In this document: positions 45,650-59,023 of the stretch, piece by piece | Layout of the letters: the number at the start of each line of letters is the position of its first letter | Numbering within the stretch: the stretch's first letter is position 1 | Origin: Caenorhabditis remanei | Lineage: Eukaryota; Nematoda; Chromadorea; Rhabditida; Rhabditidae | Length of the DNA stretch: 64,000 nt | Reading direction: 5' to 3' | Assembly: GCF_010183535.1 (NCBI RefSeq) | Contig: NC_071333.1 | Coordinates: 372,001 to 436,000, forward strand | Position numbers and translations under genes: made by a program | The notes under the pieces: model-generated | What the model was told of the DNA's origin: nothing | Seen by the model: only the letters and a program-made list of their open reading frames with translations | Databases searched by the model: none

Positions 45650-47272
45650 GTTGTAGAAATGGAGTAATACAAAAAAACAATTCTGAATTCCAGGAGTCGT
45701 CACCATACCCGTCCATCAACGAGGATACAACGCCGACCAGCTCTTTTTACTTCTTATCCTTAAAATTTCATTGTTTTCTCAAAATCTCTCCTATTTCTTT
45801 CTTTTTCTCAATCCCGTGGTCTCTTTTTTCCCAGTTATGTACCTCTATTGCCCTCATGCACATTCCCATTCATTTGAACCTCAACCCAAACCGTTCTCAG
45901 ACCGCACCCATCCAAACTCTCCCCCTCCGTTTTGTCTTGAATTTCCAAAGATTATTTTTGTATTTGCCTCGACTTTCCTTTTCACCTGTTTGTTCAATAA
46001 ATCGAATTCACTGAGAACCCAAATTGAATTAAGAATACTCGCGGGGTACCATCTCCTCTCCTCTACTTTTATGGGTTCCGTATCTGACTGTACTTTTTCT
46101 TCTCCTCTTCATCCAATATAATATACGCACGTCATACTTTACAAGAATTCATAAATGTATTCCTTGAAACTCATAAAAATAGGTTTGGCTTAGCACATGG
46201 CACCTAATCAGTGTGGGTAGATAACTCGTATGCGTAGATACTTAATGGCCAGTTTTTAGGTAACTTTTTTGGGTTTAATGGGTTTTTCCCAGAAAATGAT
46301 CAAGAGGTGCGACGGGGAACCTTTTTGGTATAAAAGATAATGGAATATGGCTAGTTCATTCACATGACCGTTATGCTCAGAGTCTGAGCGCAACTTGTTG
46401 AAACTTTAATATATGAGTTTCTAACACTGTCCCCGATTTGTTTTCAAAACATCTCTCTCATAACGAATGCAAATATCAGGTGGTAGCAATTTCGTACCGT
46501 ATCTGCCCTTCTTGTCGCCCTCGATGAGTTTTCAATTCATTTTCTAATTAGTTCACGCTCTGTTTCAGAACCCAAAGTTGTGTTCAGTAGATCATGCTCT
46601 AGAATTTCCTAATAAATTCAGTATGCTTATGTTCCTGTATTTTTATTATTCTGTGTTGTGAGTCAAAAAAAGAAGTATGAATCACTATGTCCCTGTCATC
46701 TCCGACTATCCTTATTTTTTTTGAATTCATTTTTCCACTTGGTTTTTGAGGGTATCTCTGCTTTCTAAATTTGCATGAGAAATGATTTCTTGATTTAGAA
46801 TTAAAAAATATAAATACTTGTGAAAGTTACGACCGTGTTCACTCTATTAGTCCAGTTCTGGATTGGACTCATCTAGATTTTTAATACCCCTGTTTTAAAC
46901 TGTCGGATATTCTGGAGATCCCTCCAATGTTTCAAAAGATGTGCTTTTTTTCACTAAATCGGAACATCTTCGCCTCGGTTATCAGAATAGTTTTATTCTT
47001 TTTTGACCACCCATAGTCATCTTTTTCGTTTGAATCTCTTCTGACTAGCGAAAATAGATTATATGTATAAAAGGGCAAATTTTATCAGAAATCCAAGAAA
47101 AATTACTGCAAGATTTAGACAACAATTTCATACTACGAATGATTTTGAGCTTTTCTCAGAAGTTACATCTTTTATCATTTGGATCATGGTAGTTGGAAAA
47201 ATCTTGTTCCGTTTTTTTCTTTAATGAAAACTCATTTTTTTTTTTTTTTAAATTCATTTTTCCAGAATTTCA
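45650..47272. other. 3' UTR and intergenic DNA between the kinase genes
   Basis: A pyrimidine-rich stretch follows the stop of copy 1, with AATAAA at about 45995. No other exon is supported. Confidence 0.5.
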
Positions 47273-48482
47273 ATGAATTCTGTTATCAAACCAACCGAAT
47301 CAAACGATGCCAACCAATCTCATAATGCAAACCAGAACCAAGTAAATATCTACTTACTGACCTGAGATATCATATTATTATCCATTTTCAGGATATTACT
47401 CCCACTGTTCCCCGCGTTTACAAAACAGTTGGTAACATAACCATCCACAGAGAGAAAATCGGTCAAGGCGGTTTTGGGGTTGTCCGCCATGGAACTGTTT
47501 CAGTTGGAGGAAACATTATTCCTGTAGCAGTTAAGACTGAAAGAGTCACTAGAGGGTTGCGCAGTTTCACTCGGGAAGTGAAGTTCTACACTGAAGCAAA
47601 CAATTGGAATGAGATTGGATTCCCAAAGTTATTCGGGTGTACAATGGATGAAAAACATGGTATCGTCGCTATAGAGTTGCTTGGTCCATCGCTTTATCAG
47701 CTGCATCAGAATTCTAAAAATCATTTCACTCTCAAAACCATTCTTCTTCTCGCGGATCAAATGATTTCACTCTTGGAAAAGCTTCATAGCCGTAGTTACA
47801 TCCACAGAGATCTGAAGCCCGAAAACTTTGTGATGGGTGGTGAAGGTCCAAATTCGGATTTGGTACACGTAGGTTACATTCCTCTACGCTATTTCCATGA
47901 TTTTCATTCAGCTGATTGACTTTGGACATTGTCAGAAATATGTGGAAGATGACGGATTCCACAAGAGACATCTCAACATTCAGTCCATTTCCGGCACTGC
48001 ACTTTTCATGAGTATGAACGCTCATACCGGCTACCGTGAGTTATTCAAATCATTGTTATCATTCCCTTCCCGACTTTTTCAGAGCAATCACGAAAAGACG
48101 ACATGGAGTCTCTTTTCTTTGTCATCGCCTACCTTACTCTAGGAATTCTTCCTTGGGGGAGAAATGAATATTCCAACCAGGCTGACCGGACATTTCAGAT
48201 AGGAGTTGAGAAGAGACAGGAGCTCGAAAAGATGTTGAAGAACCTCCCGGAGGCCTTCCAAAAACTTTACTACTCAATATGCAGGTTGGGTTTTGATGAG
48301 ACGCCGAAGTACGAAAACTACCGTAAGATTCTTCGTGGACTATCAGCTGAAGCCCATTTTAAGTACGATTACAAATACCAATGGAATGAAACATTTGAAA
48401 ATGGTTAGTATTTAAACGAAGAGGTTGAACAAAACAGAATATTTGGTTTTCAGATCAAAACAACGGACTTGTGCAACAATAA
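47273..48482 (+). CDS. Casein kinase 1 family protein kinase (worm-type), copy 2
   Basis: Exons 47273-47341, 47392-47868, 47912-48035, 48083-48403 and 48454-48482 encode 339 residues. Exons 1-3 have exactly the same lengths (69, 477 and 124 nt) as in the upstream copy. Motifs: Gly loop GQGGFGVV, VAVK with Lys71, HRDLKPENF, LIDFGHCQKY, SGTALFMSMNAHTGY, and QSRKDDMESLFFVIAY. It differs by having a fifth exon (DQNNGLVQQ) after a GTTAGT donor; reading through instead would end the protein at ENG. The stop overlaps an AATAAA-type signal (TAATAAAG), so the 3' UTR may be very short or the true poly(A) site lies further on. All catalytic residues are present. Confidence 0.93.
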
Positions 48483-49257
48483 TAAAGCAAAGCCTATTTT
48501 TCTAATTTTTTCCAATGGTTTTCCAGTTTTTATCTTGTCAATTTTAATCTGCGACCTTCCCAATATCCCCATTATTTCTTCTCTGTGCACTTTCCAGTGC
48601 TTCTGATTTCTATAACTTTTTCTCCGAATCCTGCCTGCACCTACAACCCCTGTTCAAAATATTCCAGTAATCCTCTTTTTCTCTTCTTCTGTCTCTTCTC
48701 ACATCTTCTATAATAAATCGACACCACTATCAACACAAAATGAATCAGAAGGCTCTCTAGGGACACCGTCCTCTCTTCTGTTTTCCTCCCCGTTGCTATT
48801 GGATAACGGAATTATAACATGTGGATCTCTGTGAAAAGAGAGGTATAAAGATTATACATTTAGTTTTCTGTCATCTACTATTAGTTTTGACATGTAGGCC
48901 CAAAATTTTATAAGCTCAACTCTGAGAGTAAAGCGTTTCAGATATGCCTCTCATTTAGATCAGTTATCAGCTCTAGAAATCTCTTTCAGTTTTTCGATAT
49001 CTGATTTTTCCTAGCTTTCATAAAGCATTTTGCCAAAGCGAAAAAAATCTAGACATTGCTTCCCACCATGCTCTTAACTATGAGTCATATTATTACAGTT
49101 TATCCCTGCAAACATGTTCCTCAAATTTCCTAAGTGCATTCTCGCCTCCTTGATTGTAACAATTCTATCTTCTTTAGTTTTATAAACTTTTTTTTCTTTT
49201 TTTTATATTGGATAAAAATGTTGAAATTTAGAGTTATCTACTCCAAAATTAAAAACA
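48483..49257. other. Intergenic DNA
   Basis: AT- and CT-rich, with AATAAA near 48713. I see nothing else. Confidence 0.5.
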
Positions 49258-50274
49258 ATGGTCCCCATTGAACTCACCCAGGATGAGAGTGATGCTCTCA
49301 ACGCGATGGAAACTTGCATGTTGCACAAAGAGGTGACAAATGACTTACCTGATGAATTATTTTCTTTCAATGTTTGATTTCAGCTCATCGGACAGCATTT
49401 GGGGTACAATAGCGTCGTCCTACCAATGACTCCGGAAAGAATGGCAGTTCTCCAAGCGTTGTTGAATCAAAACGCTATACTGAGCATTCTTCCAACAATG
49501 TTGTCCCACATCGGAGTCGATTTCTACAAATGCAACATTTTTGATGTGATCAACTATGTCTCCGGGTTCTTTTATGAAGGTGGGGGCAATTTTATCATTT
49601 TGGGGGTGTGAGAGTTGACTTTTTCAAAAAAACTACTTATTCATACACTAAGACCAAAAATAGAGACAAACCTAAAAATTTTAGTTTAAAGTCGTAGATA
49701 AAAGTAGAGCAGATAACAAGTTTCAAAACGGTAAATATTTTATAAAACCATGGAAGCAGTCACACGGCTTTTTAGTATCCTGGGACGTTTCTAACCCAAC
49801 CGAAGTAAATGTTTTATAACAAACTGCGCCTCAAACAGAAAACGTGATACCGGATTTTCTGAAACTAAATAATCTTTTGATAACGTTCTAGTGGTTCTAT
49901 AATATGAAATTTGAAAAGAATTTCAAAAGGTTTTCAGGTGACCGTTTGCAACCACGTGTCCGTATTCTTGACCCAACCATGCTGGTCCAGTATGGAGTAT
50001 TCTGCGATTTTATCGGAAAACCAATCAATATCTTCAGTAAGTTACTTTGTAAAACCTCATAAAAATCTTCATAAAACCTTATAAAATTTCAGAGATCTGG
50101 TATGAGTTCTCGCGTCGTTACTATCCGAATCTCCACGTCATGCAAACCCAAGTTTTGCAAGCGGCTCAGCAAATAGACTTGATGAAACTAGTCAATGTAA
50201 ACATGGTTACTGGTGAAATTCAGGGACCACAAGACAAGGTTCAGATTGAAGCAGATTGGCTGAGATATGATTGA
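49258..50274 (+). CDS. Unknown 183-residue protein
   Basis: Exons 49258-49332, 49384-49579, 49938-50036 and 50093-50274 join in phase (552 nt). The N-terminal half is helical and hydrophobic (RMAVLQALLNQNAILSILPT, then FDVINYVSGFFYEG). The middle (RLQPRVRILDPTMLVQYGVF) and the third segment (IWYEFSRRYYPNLHVMQTQV) look globular. There is no signal peptide or clear membrane span, and I recognise no domain. The intron at 49580-49937 is long for the gene. The downstream 3.5 kb has no gene on this strand. Confidence 0.75.
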
Positions 50275-53200
50275 ATTACGGACCAACTTTCAGAAAATGT
50301 TTCCTGATTATCTTTTTGTATGTTATTTCATGTTTTTTTTCTATAAATTACTTCATGAACATTCTATTTGGGAACTTGATTCTCATTATCTACAACTCAC
50401 TAAATTATTCACAACAAGATATCACAACTTCAGCATCTCATATCTTTCTTACCTTTAAATCTTGCACTTTCACTTCACAGCCAGTCTTCCTACTGTACTC
50501 TGACTTGATCGCTGAATCCAGACTCAAACAGAAATAACCTCAGACAAAATTTGGATCTGATTTCATGCGCTTTAGTTGCCAAACAAATTTTGTCGGTTAC
50601 TCTATGTGGCACTCCATTTTGGATTACTTGCTTCTGTCTCTGCAAGAGATTGAAATTTGGAGACTCTGCGAGATTGCATATTGGAAAGGAATGAACAAGA
50701 TTGAGATTTCGAATTGACTTCTGAATTCTTGGAAAACAGAAAGACAGAAGAGACGAGGTTGCCTATAGAAACCGAAATTGTTTGAGGAGGAGGAATGTGC
50801 AAATGGAGAGTTATGAAATATTACTATTGCAGTTCTAGGACGGGTTTCTTGGCACATCTGTTTGCTAAATTACTCCTTGTTTCAGTAAAAAAAACATGTG
50901 TTGCATGGTCTAAATCCTGGAACCCGAGTATTCAAAAGTTTAAAAAAAATTCAAGCTATACAAACAAGCTACAACTACAGTTTATCTAGCCGAATTTGAA
51001 ATACCTAACACAAGAAGAAGAGTATAATCATATATGTACTTGTGAGAAATACTAGACTCCGACCTAGAATAATGAGATATACAAGTTTGGTCTTTTCAGT
51101 CAAAATTGTTTAATTTAAGGGTGTGTTCTGGTATTACTGATTGTCCCAAAAAGTTTACTGATATAAATAATACATATTAAACAATTTTTTTTGTAGTTGT
51201 TAACTTTTTTGTGCGGTCAATTTTATAGAGTTCTTGTTATTTTAGGTGAACAGCTCAAAAATTGCACACATGTGCGCAAAAGTGAAACGATTTGTGTGAA
51301 AAATTTGTAGTTTATCACTCCAAACTACACATTTAAATTTTTTGAATACTTTACATATGTCAGTATTTCATACAAATTGTTGGCATGTACCCTGAAAGAA
51401 ATTGTTGGAACACTTTTACACATATCTTATTTTTTCTCTGATGTTATGCATTCCATGATTTCATATTTTTTTCTGTAGCTCTCCTGAAAAATACCTTCTT
51501 TTTCCAAATACTACCCATATATCATGAAATTTCGGTCTATTCAAAACAACAGCATTACACACGAATACCCGCAAATTGTAAAGAAAATGCTCCTCGGTGG
51601 CGTTCTTTGACAAATGAGCCCTTTCTCTTCTTCCCGCATTTTTCTTTACGTCACCACCTCTTTCAATGTTTTAGTGTTTGCTTCCAGAAGAAAAAAGAAC
51701 GCGCGTTTGCCCTCATCTGATATTCGTCTAGAGAACTACTGGATTTATGCGCATATTTTTTGAGGAAAAAGCGGAAAGGAAAGGGAAACCGAGAAAAAAT
51801 CAGCGTGAGAGAATAAAAGGAAATGGGGGCCAGTGAAGAGGGATATGAGCTACTGGCGGAGTTTGTTATGAAATTTGATATGTTTATGAGAATTTGAATT
51901 CGAGTGAAAAATATTTTTCAGAGTACCGTATTCCTGGAATGGGTCATCCTGAAACGGTAGATATCACGTTCATATGTATTATCTGTGCTCCTCGAAATAA
52001 AATTTCGTAGATCTTTACCCCATTTTACCTATTTCACATAATACTTCCTCTCAAAACGAAAAATGTTGTTTTGAGTTTTGACACACAGCTGCTTTCCCGA
52101 GTTGTGTCCCTATTTTCCCTCCTTCTCATAATAAAAATTAAAATTGCATGGGCGGTGAACTACGAAATTCAAAGCGGAACACGAATAATGCGTTTTCTTT
52201 TTTTTGTGAATGGAATTTAGAAAAAAACATATGTGAGTCAACATAGTTCAACAAAGTTCTAGGAGTCAAAGATTCAAACGTGTGGGACGATTTTTATGGG
52301 TTCTTGGTATGATGGGTTTGAGGTTTGAGAGATGATGATGGGGTTATGAGTTCAAGAAACAGAATTTGACGTCATTGGAACACATGGAAAGATTTGAGAC
52401 CGCTGAAACTAGTACAGGAAAAGGAGAGTATACTGTACCCAGAAAAATGTGTGTGAGCGAAAGCCAGCTGCCTCTAATCGTACCTCCGGTTTGATATCTG
52501 TCAATTAGAAGAGACCACTTTGTCAATAATGAATTTTTTTCGTTGTTTTTATTTCAAAAAGTCAAGCTAGTGTACAATATCGTCAAAATAGTCAACTTGT
52601 CAATGCGAAAATTTTTTCACCAAAATTTTGAAAATTTTGATTTTTTTCCGAAAATGTCAAATATTTGATTATGTTGTGCATTAAGAAATTAGATTTAAAA
52701 TATACATTTAAGAACGACTGAGTTTGGCAAGAAGTAGGTACATTTTCTTGAAATCGGGCCGGCGGGCCGGGTGAAAATTTGAAAAGTTTGCAAAACAGAG
52801 TGGGCAAAGACAAATAACGTGTTGGTATCTCTTATAGACCTTTATTATGTAGATCAAACGTAGAACTTGACTTTTGTAGTTGACGACATTTTTTAACCGA
52901 CCCCTTCTAATAGAGGAACCCGCAGCAAAACTTGTTTAACGCGGTTTATCTTTTTTCTTAAGGGATATTATAAAAACTTGCCAACAGATAAAATATAGCT
53001 AAACATTTATCAAATATTTCTTCAGTTGAAAACAATTTAATAGCTCTCAAGGCAGTTGAGATATTGTGCTCTGAACTTTTGCTACTAGGGGCACTTCTGT
53101 TATAGGGTTTACGGTATTATTTCCCCGCTAATGAAACCCATCCGACCCGAAGAATTTGGAGCGTTGTGATGGAAAACGAGCCTGCAGTGAAACTAAAATA

Positions 53201-53778
53201 GAAATTTTCTTACCAGATTGGAAGTAAAAAGCTAGTTAGTTATCATTTTCATAATTTCATTGGTCCAGCAAATTACGATAGCATAGGATCCGTCGTTCAA
53301 TTTTTTCGAGTAATGAGAATCACGTCTTGAATCTTCTCTACTTTTCATAACTCGTTTACTACAAGTATGAGATCTTTTTCGAGCTCAAAGCAAATTCAAT
53401 AATTTTGATATACTCATTCGTCTTATTACCTCCCATTGAATGTTCTCAAATTCCCATTCCCCTTCTCCATCTCTTTTAAAAAACCAGTAGACAAGCAAAC
53501 CAAAGTAACCGAGGCAAGTAAATGGGCGGTGCTTCCGGAAATCTGTTTCTTTTTTCTCCTGCCGGGGCGTTCCAGAAATCTCTGATCCCTCCATTTTTCT
53601 CTCACTCTTTTCTGAAATTCCTCTGACCTCTCTAACTTCTTTTCACATGACTTTTCTCGGGGAGGAATCTTGAAATCTGTCACGCCTCAGCCAACTTATT
53701 CCCAGCCAGTTTATTCTTATTTCTCTTGCCACTGCCTTCGTCAAGAGTTCATTCATTCTTGTGGTTCCACTTCATTCA
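50275..53778. other. Gene-poor AT-rich DNA
   Basis: No supported exon chain. Repeat traces: TTTTTTTGTAGTTGTTAACTTTTTTGTGCGG near 51187 and TGACTTTTGTAGTTGACGACATTTTTTAACCG near 52868 (internal motif of the MITE family), and GAAATCGGGCCGGCGGGCCGGG near 52750. Confidence 0.5.
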
Positions 53779-54088
53779 ATGAAAATGCTCCTGAAAATCA
53801 TTTTGGTGAGTTTGACCTTATTTATCTAGTCATACGATCTATAAAGGTGGGTTACTGTAGTCAATACTATTTTTTCTCCAGATCGCTCTCATCTTTGTTA
53901 ACATCTCGCAAGCTCTTGTGACTTCACCATCTGAGACCAAAGTGTCCATCTACGACTTCTGTAGCTACAAGGTTCCATGTGCTCCAGGACATCTGTGCCA
54001 TGAGGGATTCTGCATCCAGCAACAGTCATATGGATCATTCCCATCATTTCCAAGATCAATGTTCTATCGTTCTCTTTACCGTCGTTGA
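53779..54088 (+). CDS. Small secreted cysteine-containing peptide
   Basis: Two exons (53779-53805, 53882-54088) encode 77 residues. MKMLLKIILIALIFVNISQA is a textbook signal peptide, split by the intron after codon 9. The mature part of about 57 residues carries four cysteines in CSYKVPCAPGHLCHEGFC, a C-x5-C-x5-C-x4-C spacing that could form two disulfides, followed by an aromatic, basic tail (PSFPRSMFYRSLYRR). AATAAA lies 11 bases after the stop, so the transcript is short. The class of peptide (antimicrobial, signalling or cuticle-associated) cannot be told from the sequence. The start is the only ATG that opens the signal peptide. Confidence 0.85.
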
Positions 54089-57000
54089 GCACTTTTCTTG
54101 AATAAATCAATCATCAATGTTACCTATTCTCCAACAAACTTGACACAAAGTTGACTTCTCATCAAAAAAAAAAGTTGTTTGCGCTCTAATCACCGAGTGG
54201 GCACGTGTGACTTTGCAGAATAATTATTTTCCCACAAATCGAAAATGCTCTATGAGCGGTTTATAAAATTTGCATATTCTCATGACATTTTCTAGAGTTT
54301 CTTACTAGTAGCTTTTTAGTCAATGTTCAGAAATCAACGAAGACAAAATCAGGAGAAGAAAAACTTTTTAAGATGAAATCAATAGTGAGTTTGAGTACAA
54401 AAAACTGGCGGTTACGAAAAAGTAATAAAGAAACTTTTGTTTAACATTTCGAACAATTCGAAAATTTCAATTCCAAGTTCAGAAACCCAGATCTGGACAA
54501 TTTATAACGAGAAAATTTTGCTCTGTGCGCGATTTGGACGTTTCGGAACCGAATACGTCAAAATCAGAAATATGGGATATTAGAATCAAAAAATCGAAAA
54601 TAGATGGAAGTAATTTCAAAAAGGAACAATCCAGAACCAGTAACTTTAATACAAGAAATTTTGATGTGAGGCACGTTTTGAAACTAAAATGTTAGTCCAT
54701 GTTAGTCCACCGCTCTTTTTTTTGCCTACTTGAAATTAAAAAAAACGTAATCACAAAAATCTTCGCAGCAAATCTGTCCCTCTTCTTTTTTCCTCCTTAT
54801 ACATCTAATCCCACTTCTTACGTCTTTTTTCATTGTTTATATGAACATAATAACTGTTGGGTCAGTGTCATCCCATTTACTTGTCGGAATTGCTCGCCGA
54901 CAGGTTGTAAAACTTTGGCTCTTCTATGATGATTTACAACTACATATGATCTATGTACAAGAATAATTGCTTACGGGTTGCGCCGTGTTTAGTATGCGGA
55001 GCTAAGCGGGACGAGTCGGGTACGGAAACTGAAAAAATTAATGGAAGATAAACAATTACGAGAGTGATTATGATAGTAGAGTCACTTTTAATAAAGAAGT
55101 TGACCAGTGATAGTACATTTTGGATTAATTTTTTCTCACGGTTGATAGAATTGGAAAAAATCCCAGGTGCCACGTGGAATTTGAAAATTTATTTTGTTTC
55201 CAATAAAACCGATTCATGGGACATTTCAAAACAGGTTTGTTAGAAACCAGACACTTCAAAACCAGAATATAGAAATGAAATCAAATATGCATGTTTTCAA
55301 TGATCATCAATAAATTATTAAACCTGGCTATTTTGTGACTGCAAACTTAAGAACAGAAGTTTCTGGAAATAAATTTTAACTGCAGACTTTTGAAACCAAA
55401 AAATTTAACAATCAAAATATGACATTTCTGAGACCCGCAATTTTTAAACATTTAAAAACCGGACATTACAAAATCGAACATATAAAACTCGCAATTCCAG
55501 AAAACGACAATCCAAAAGACGACACTTTTAACTACTTACAAAATTTCGGGTCGGCCCAGTTTCAGTCCGGATTAAAATTGTTGAACTTATTTCACAATAA
55601 TTTTTTTTTTTCAACAACTTTTTTCTGAAAATTTTCCATGTTTTTTATGAAGTGTTTCTAAAAAATCTCTCAAAACCAAGTTATGAGATTTCAAAATACA
55701 TAAAATCGCTTTACGTCGTGGAATGTTTTAGTATAGTTCAACAGAAATTCTTCTCGTCTGTATGTGAATATTGGAAGACTGTTTATTTGGTATCAAAAAC
55801 GTTGTAGTTTGAAAGCAATCAAAAACACTTTACTCAAAAATTCTATTCGATAAAGATCTATGCTTCTATTATTCTCAGAGAGTTGTGGCTCATCCCGCTG
55901 TTTGCGTCTACCGCATCTGTTCTTATGATCACGAGATTTTTCGTGCCAGTCTCCGCTTTTCTACGTTTTAAAAAGGCTCGCCGACAGGTTGTAAAACTTT
56001 GGCTTTTCTGTAATGATTTACATCTATGATCGAAGTACAAAATTATTGTTTACAAGTTGTGCCAAGAGTAGGCGGAGCTTAGCGGGACGTTCCCATGCAA
56101 TAACCACCGTCACCAGATGTTGGATTGCTATGGGATGACATAAGGGAGAGTTCAAAAAGAAAATTAGTTGAAATGAGAAGTTCCAAATTTTAATGTTCCC
56201 TGATCAATAAAGTTTCAGATCAGACACCTCAACACATGATACAATTTATGGCCCAGAAGTTCTGCAATCAGAAACTCAAAAAATCTGAAATCAAGTTATT
56301 ATAGATACCATCCATTTCGAGTCTGGACAATAAAAATTTTAATAGGGCAGCGGATAACTGACTAGGGAGGGATCCCTGGATGAGATAGAGATGCAGGTGA
56401 AGAAATCCTGCGATAATTTCTAATCTGAATTCTGTTTTTGCAAATTGAGCATTTCTAAGATATACAAAATTAACGTTTCGGAAAATATATTCTGAAATCA
56501 AACCTTGCCAAAATAATTTTTGCATGCGTACTCATACGTACAGCTTTTCAAAAATTTGGAAAATAATAAGAAAAATGTTGATTTCGTGATTTTTGAAAAT
56601 GCTCATTTTTGCACTGAAAAGGCACAATAACGCAAAAAGCATTTTCACTAAATCGTCCAAAAAATGCGTGCTTGGAAACAACACAAAATTTCCGTTCCAG
56701 TGATATTTGTCGACGTGTAACTCCATTTCGTCCCAGGATCCTTCCCTAGTGTGTTGATTATCTCTAAAAACTTCCCTCAATTTCTGTACCTTAGTTATCC
56801 TCAGCATTTCTCAATGATGTCTGTGGGCTCATCTTGCCTTAGGTCTTCCGCAAAAACAGTTTTCGCCTATTCATATAGTCAAAGCGCTTTGCGTACCAGT
56901 CACTCGTGAAATCTAGCACTTTTATTACTGTTTTTGAGGCATCACCGATAGTTCCTCAAATCTTGGCTTTTCGTTCAATTTCACATCTATCCCCGGGAAA

Positions 57001-57162
57001 CAGTATGGTTGTTTACGCGTTGTGCCGCTGTGCAACGCTTCGGTGGGCGGGGCCTAGCAAAGTGGACGCGATTTCTACAGAAGAGAAGGGAGCAGACCAT
57101 ACAACCGCAACAAGTGCTACTCGTTTGTCTGCTCTAGCTAATTCGAACTTCACGACAACACC
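54089..57162. other. Intergenic DNA with a dispersed repeat
   Basis: CTCGCCGACAGGTTGTAAAACTTTGGCT followed by TGATTTACA and GCGGAGCTAAGCGGGACG occurs at about 54893-55015 and again at 55978-56090. A diverged tail (GTTTACGCGTTGTGCC ... GGGCGGGGCCTAGC) lies at 57010-57056. No exon chain is supported. Confidence 0.55.
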
Positions 57163-59023
57163 ATGAAAGTTCCTCCAAATATTCATGAGGACAGTTATCA
57201 AGAGCTCGTCAGGTATGAAAATAGACTGTGTTATATTGACCAACCCATGAATTTTTAGTGCTCAAAAGGAGTACCGCAATCAAGAAGAATGTCCACGTCT
57301 CGAAGGAAATGAAGAAATTGGTCAACTTGCTAACCGTTTTTTGAATCTCGGAGGCACATCTCATTTCTTGCGTTTAAACGCACTTATTTTTGATGACACC
57401 ATCAAAAATATTATCGCATGCGGTGAGTTGGGTGAAGTGCGAGAAATAGAGTATGGGGCTGGGTAGAAAAAAACTTTTAGGGGGTTGGCAGGTGCCGTTC
57501 AACTTTTTCTGAAACGTAGTTGCTTATATCCAATTCTCCCTTGAAAACAGTCAGTGGGCAGTTATTCTTGGGTTGAACGTTTTCCAAAAAACATACCTTT
57601 TCACCCCATCATTACAATCGTTCAGCATAATTTTTATTCCTACAATTTTAGGTTACGGAAGTCATCTTCTTGAAGAATTGGCCAAATTTGAGCCAAATAT
57701 GTATACTCACGAGTACGCAGTGGCTATGTTCGTGATGTTGTGCAACTGGGATTTGACACCTACCGTGATTATCAACCAACAGCACCAAAACTATTTGGAT
57801 GCGTTAAGAACTGCAACGATCGCGCTTTTCAAACATCTATTCCGCATGCCATATGAACTTTCACAGTTTCTGGTTCTGACTCGAACCACCGAGTGGACCA
57901 CCCAGTACAGATTGACCATCATCATGTGGTATATGGAGAAAACCGAAGATGAGTTGGTTCTTTACACACGCTACTGGCCAATAGTAGGAAACTTCACTCA
58001 TTTGAAACTTTGGAAACTTTGCAAAGACGAGTTTGTGGATCTAAGCCACTATTTGAGAATTCTGGACTTACTGGAGAGGACTGAGATATACGGACTTCGA
58101 GCGCTTCCGCAAATCAAGCCTGTTGTCGATATTATGGGCGCACGTCTTACTGTTTTCCATCTCGGAAAATACCGCATCGTCCGTGAACTGAAACGGTGAG
58201 TAGATAAATAACTCATATTCTTTCATTTATTGGTTTTTCCAGGTATGACAGGGAAGTCATTGAAGCACTGCTGAATGATGAACATTGGGTTGAACAGGCG
58301 TCGGCGCTAAACATTCTCATCACACGCAAACACTATGAGTCAAACATCAATATCAGACAGGATATCAGGATGTGCGGCCTTTTCAGTGATGCCTACCGCA
58401 GAATGTGCAAATCGGACACGGATATCTCACACAGAGTGTGCGTTATCACTGGTGTTTTTAGTGCTGAGTCGAAGAAAAAAGAGTCCCTCATGCTGGAAAG
58501 TACGGACATCACTGCTGCCTTGATGGAGGACTTGATGAGAAACAAAAATGTAATATTTTTATAGAAAACACACACATTTCAAAAAAAGAATTTAGGCAAA
58601 AATGTATACCAGCCACCGCCCTATGAATTTGGTCGGATTCTACAGCAAATATGAGTTGGAGATGGGTCCGCTGTATGCTTGGCAGGTGAGCTTTGCATAG
58701 TCCCAAAATTTCAGTTTCGAATTCATTTTTTACAGCATTGCAAGTATAACCCAAGGTTGATCTTTGAGTGTGCAACAAGAAATCACATCATTTTCGATTT
58801 CTTTGTTCTGGTATGCATTACATCTCAAAGTATTCCTGTGGCGGGTGTAATTCTGATGTTTGACAACTACAAACGCCTGGTTAATTCAAATGCAAAGTTC
58901 ATCATCATTGGATCGGACAGCCTCGCAGAGTATGAACAACTTGGAGATCGACAAGATGTTATCTTGTTCTCTGGAGTGAAAAGCACCACTTACCATCTTG
59001 TCAAGCTCTATATGAACTTGTAG
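57163..59023 (+). CDS. Ro60-like TROVE protein with degenerate vWA, copy 1
   Basis: Six exons (57163-57212, 57259-57422, 57652-58195, 58243-58549, 58596-58685, 58736-59023) encode 480 residues. Residues 35-290 follow the TROVE layout of Ro60: NRFLNLGGTSHFLR, a GYGSHLLEELAKF block, IALFKHLFRMPYELSQFLVL, IMWYMEK, and near the end HLGKYRIVRELKRYDREVIE with LL and ALNILITRK, paralleling Ro60 HR.VREHL...EVW.ALL...ALLRNLGK. The last 95 residues resemble the Ro60 vWA C terminus (FDFFVLVCITSQ, FDNYKRLVNSNAKFIIIG). The DxSxS metal motif expected near residues 318-330 reads ITGVFSAES, and the later Asp is missing, so metal binding is probably lost. About 45 residues between the two domains are also missing. 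Ro60 binds Y RNA and misfolded small RNAs; C. elegans has ROP-1. Confidence 0.85.
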
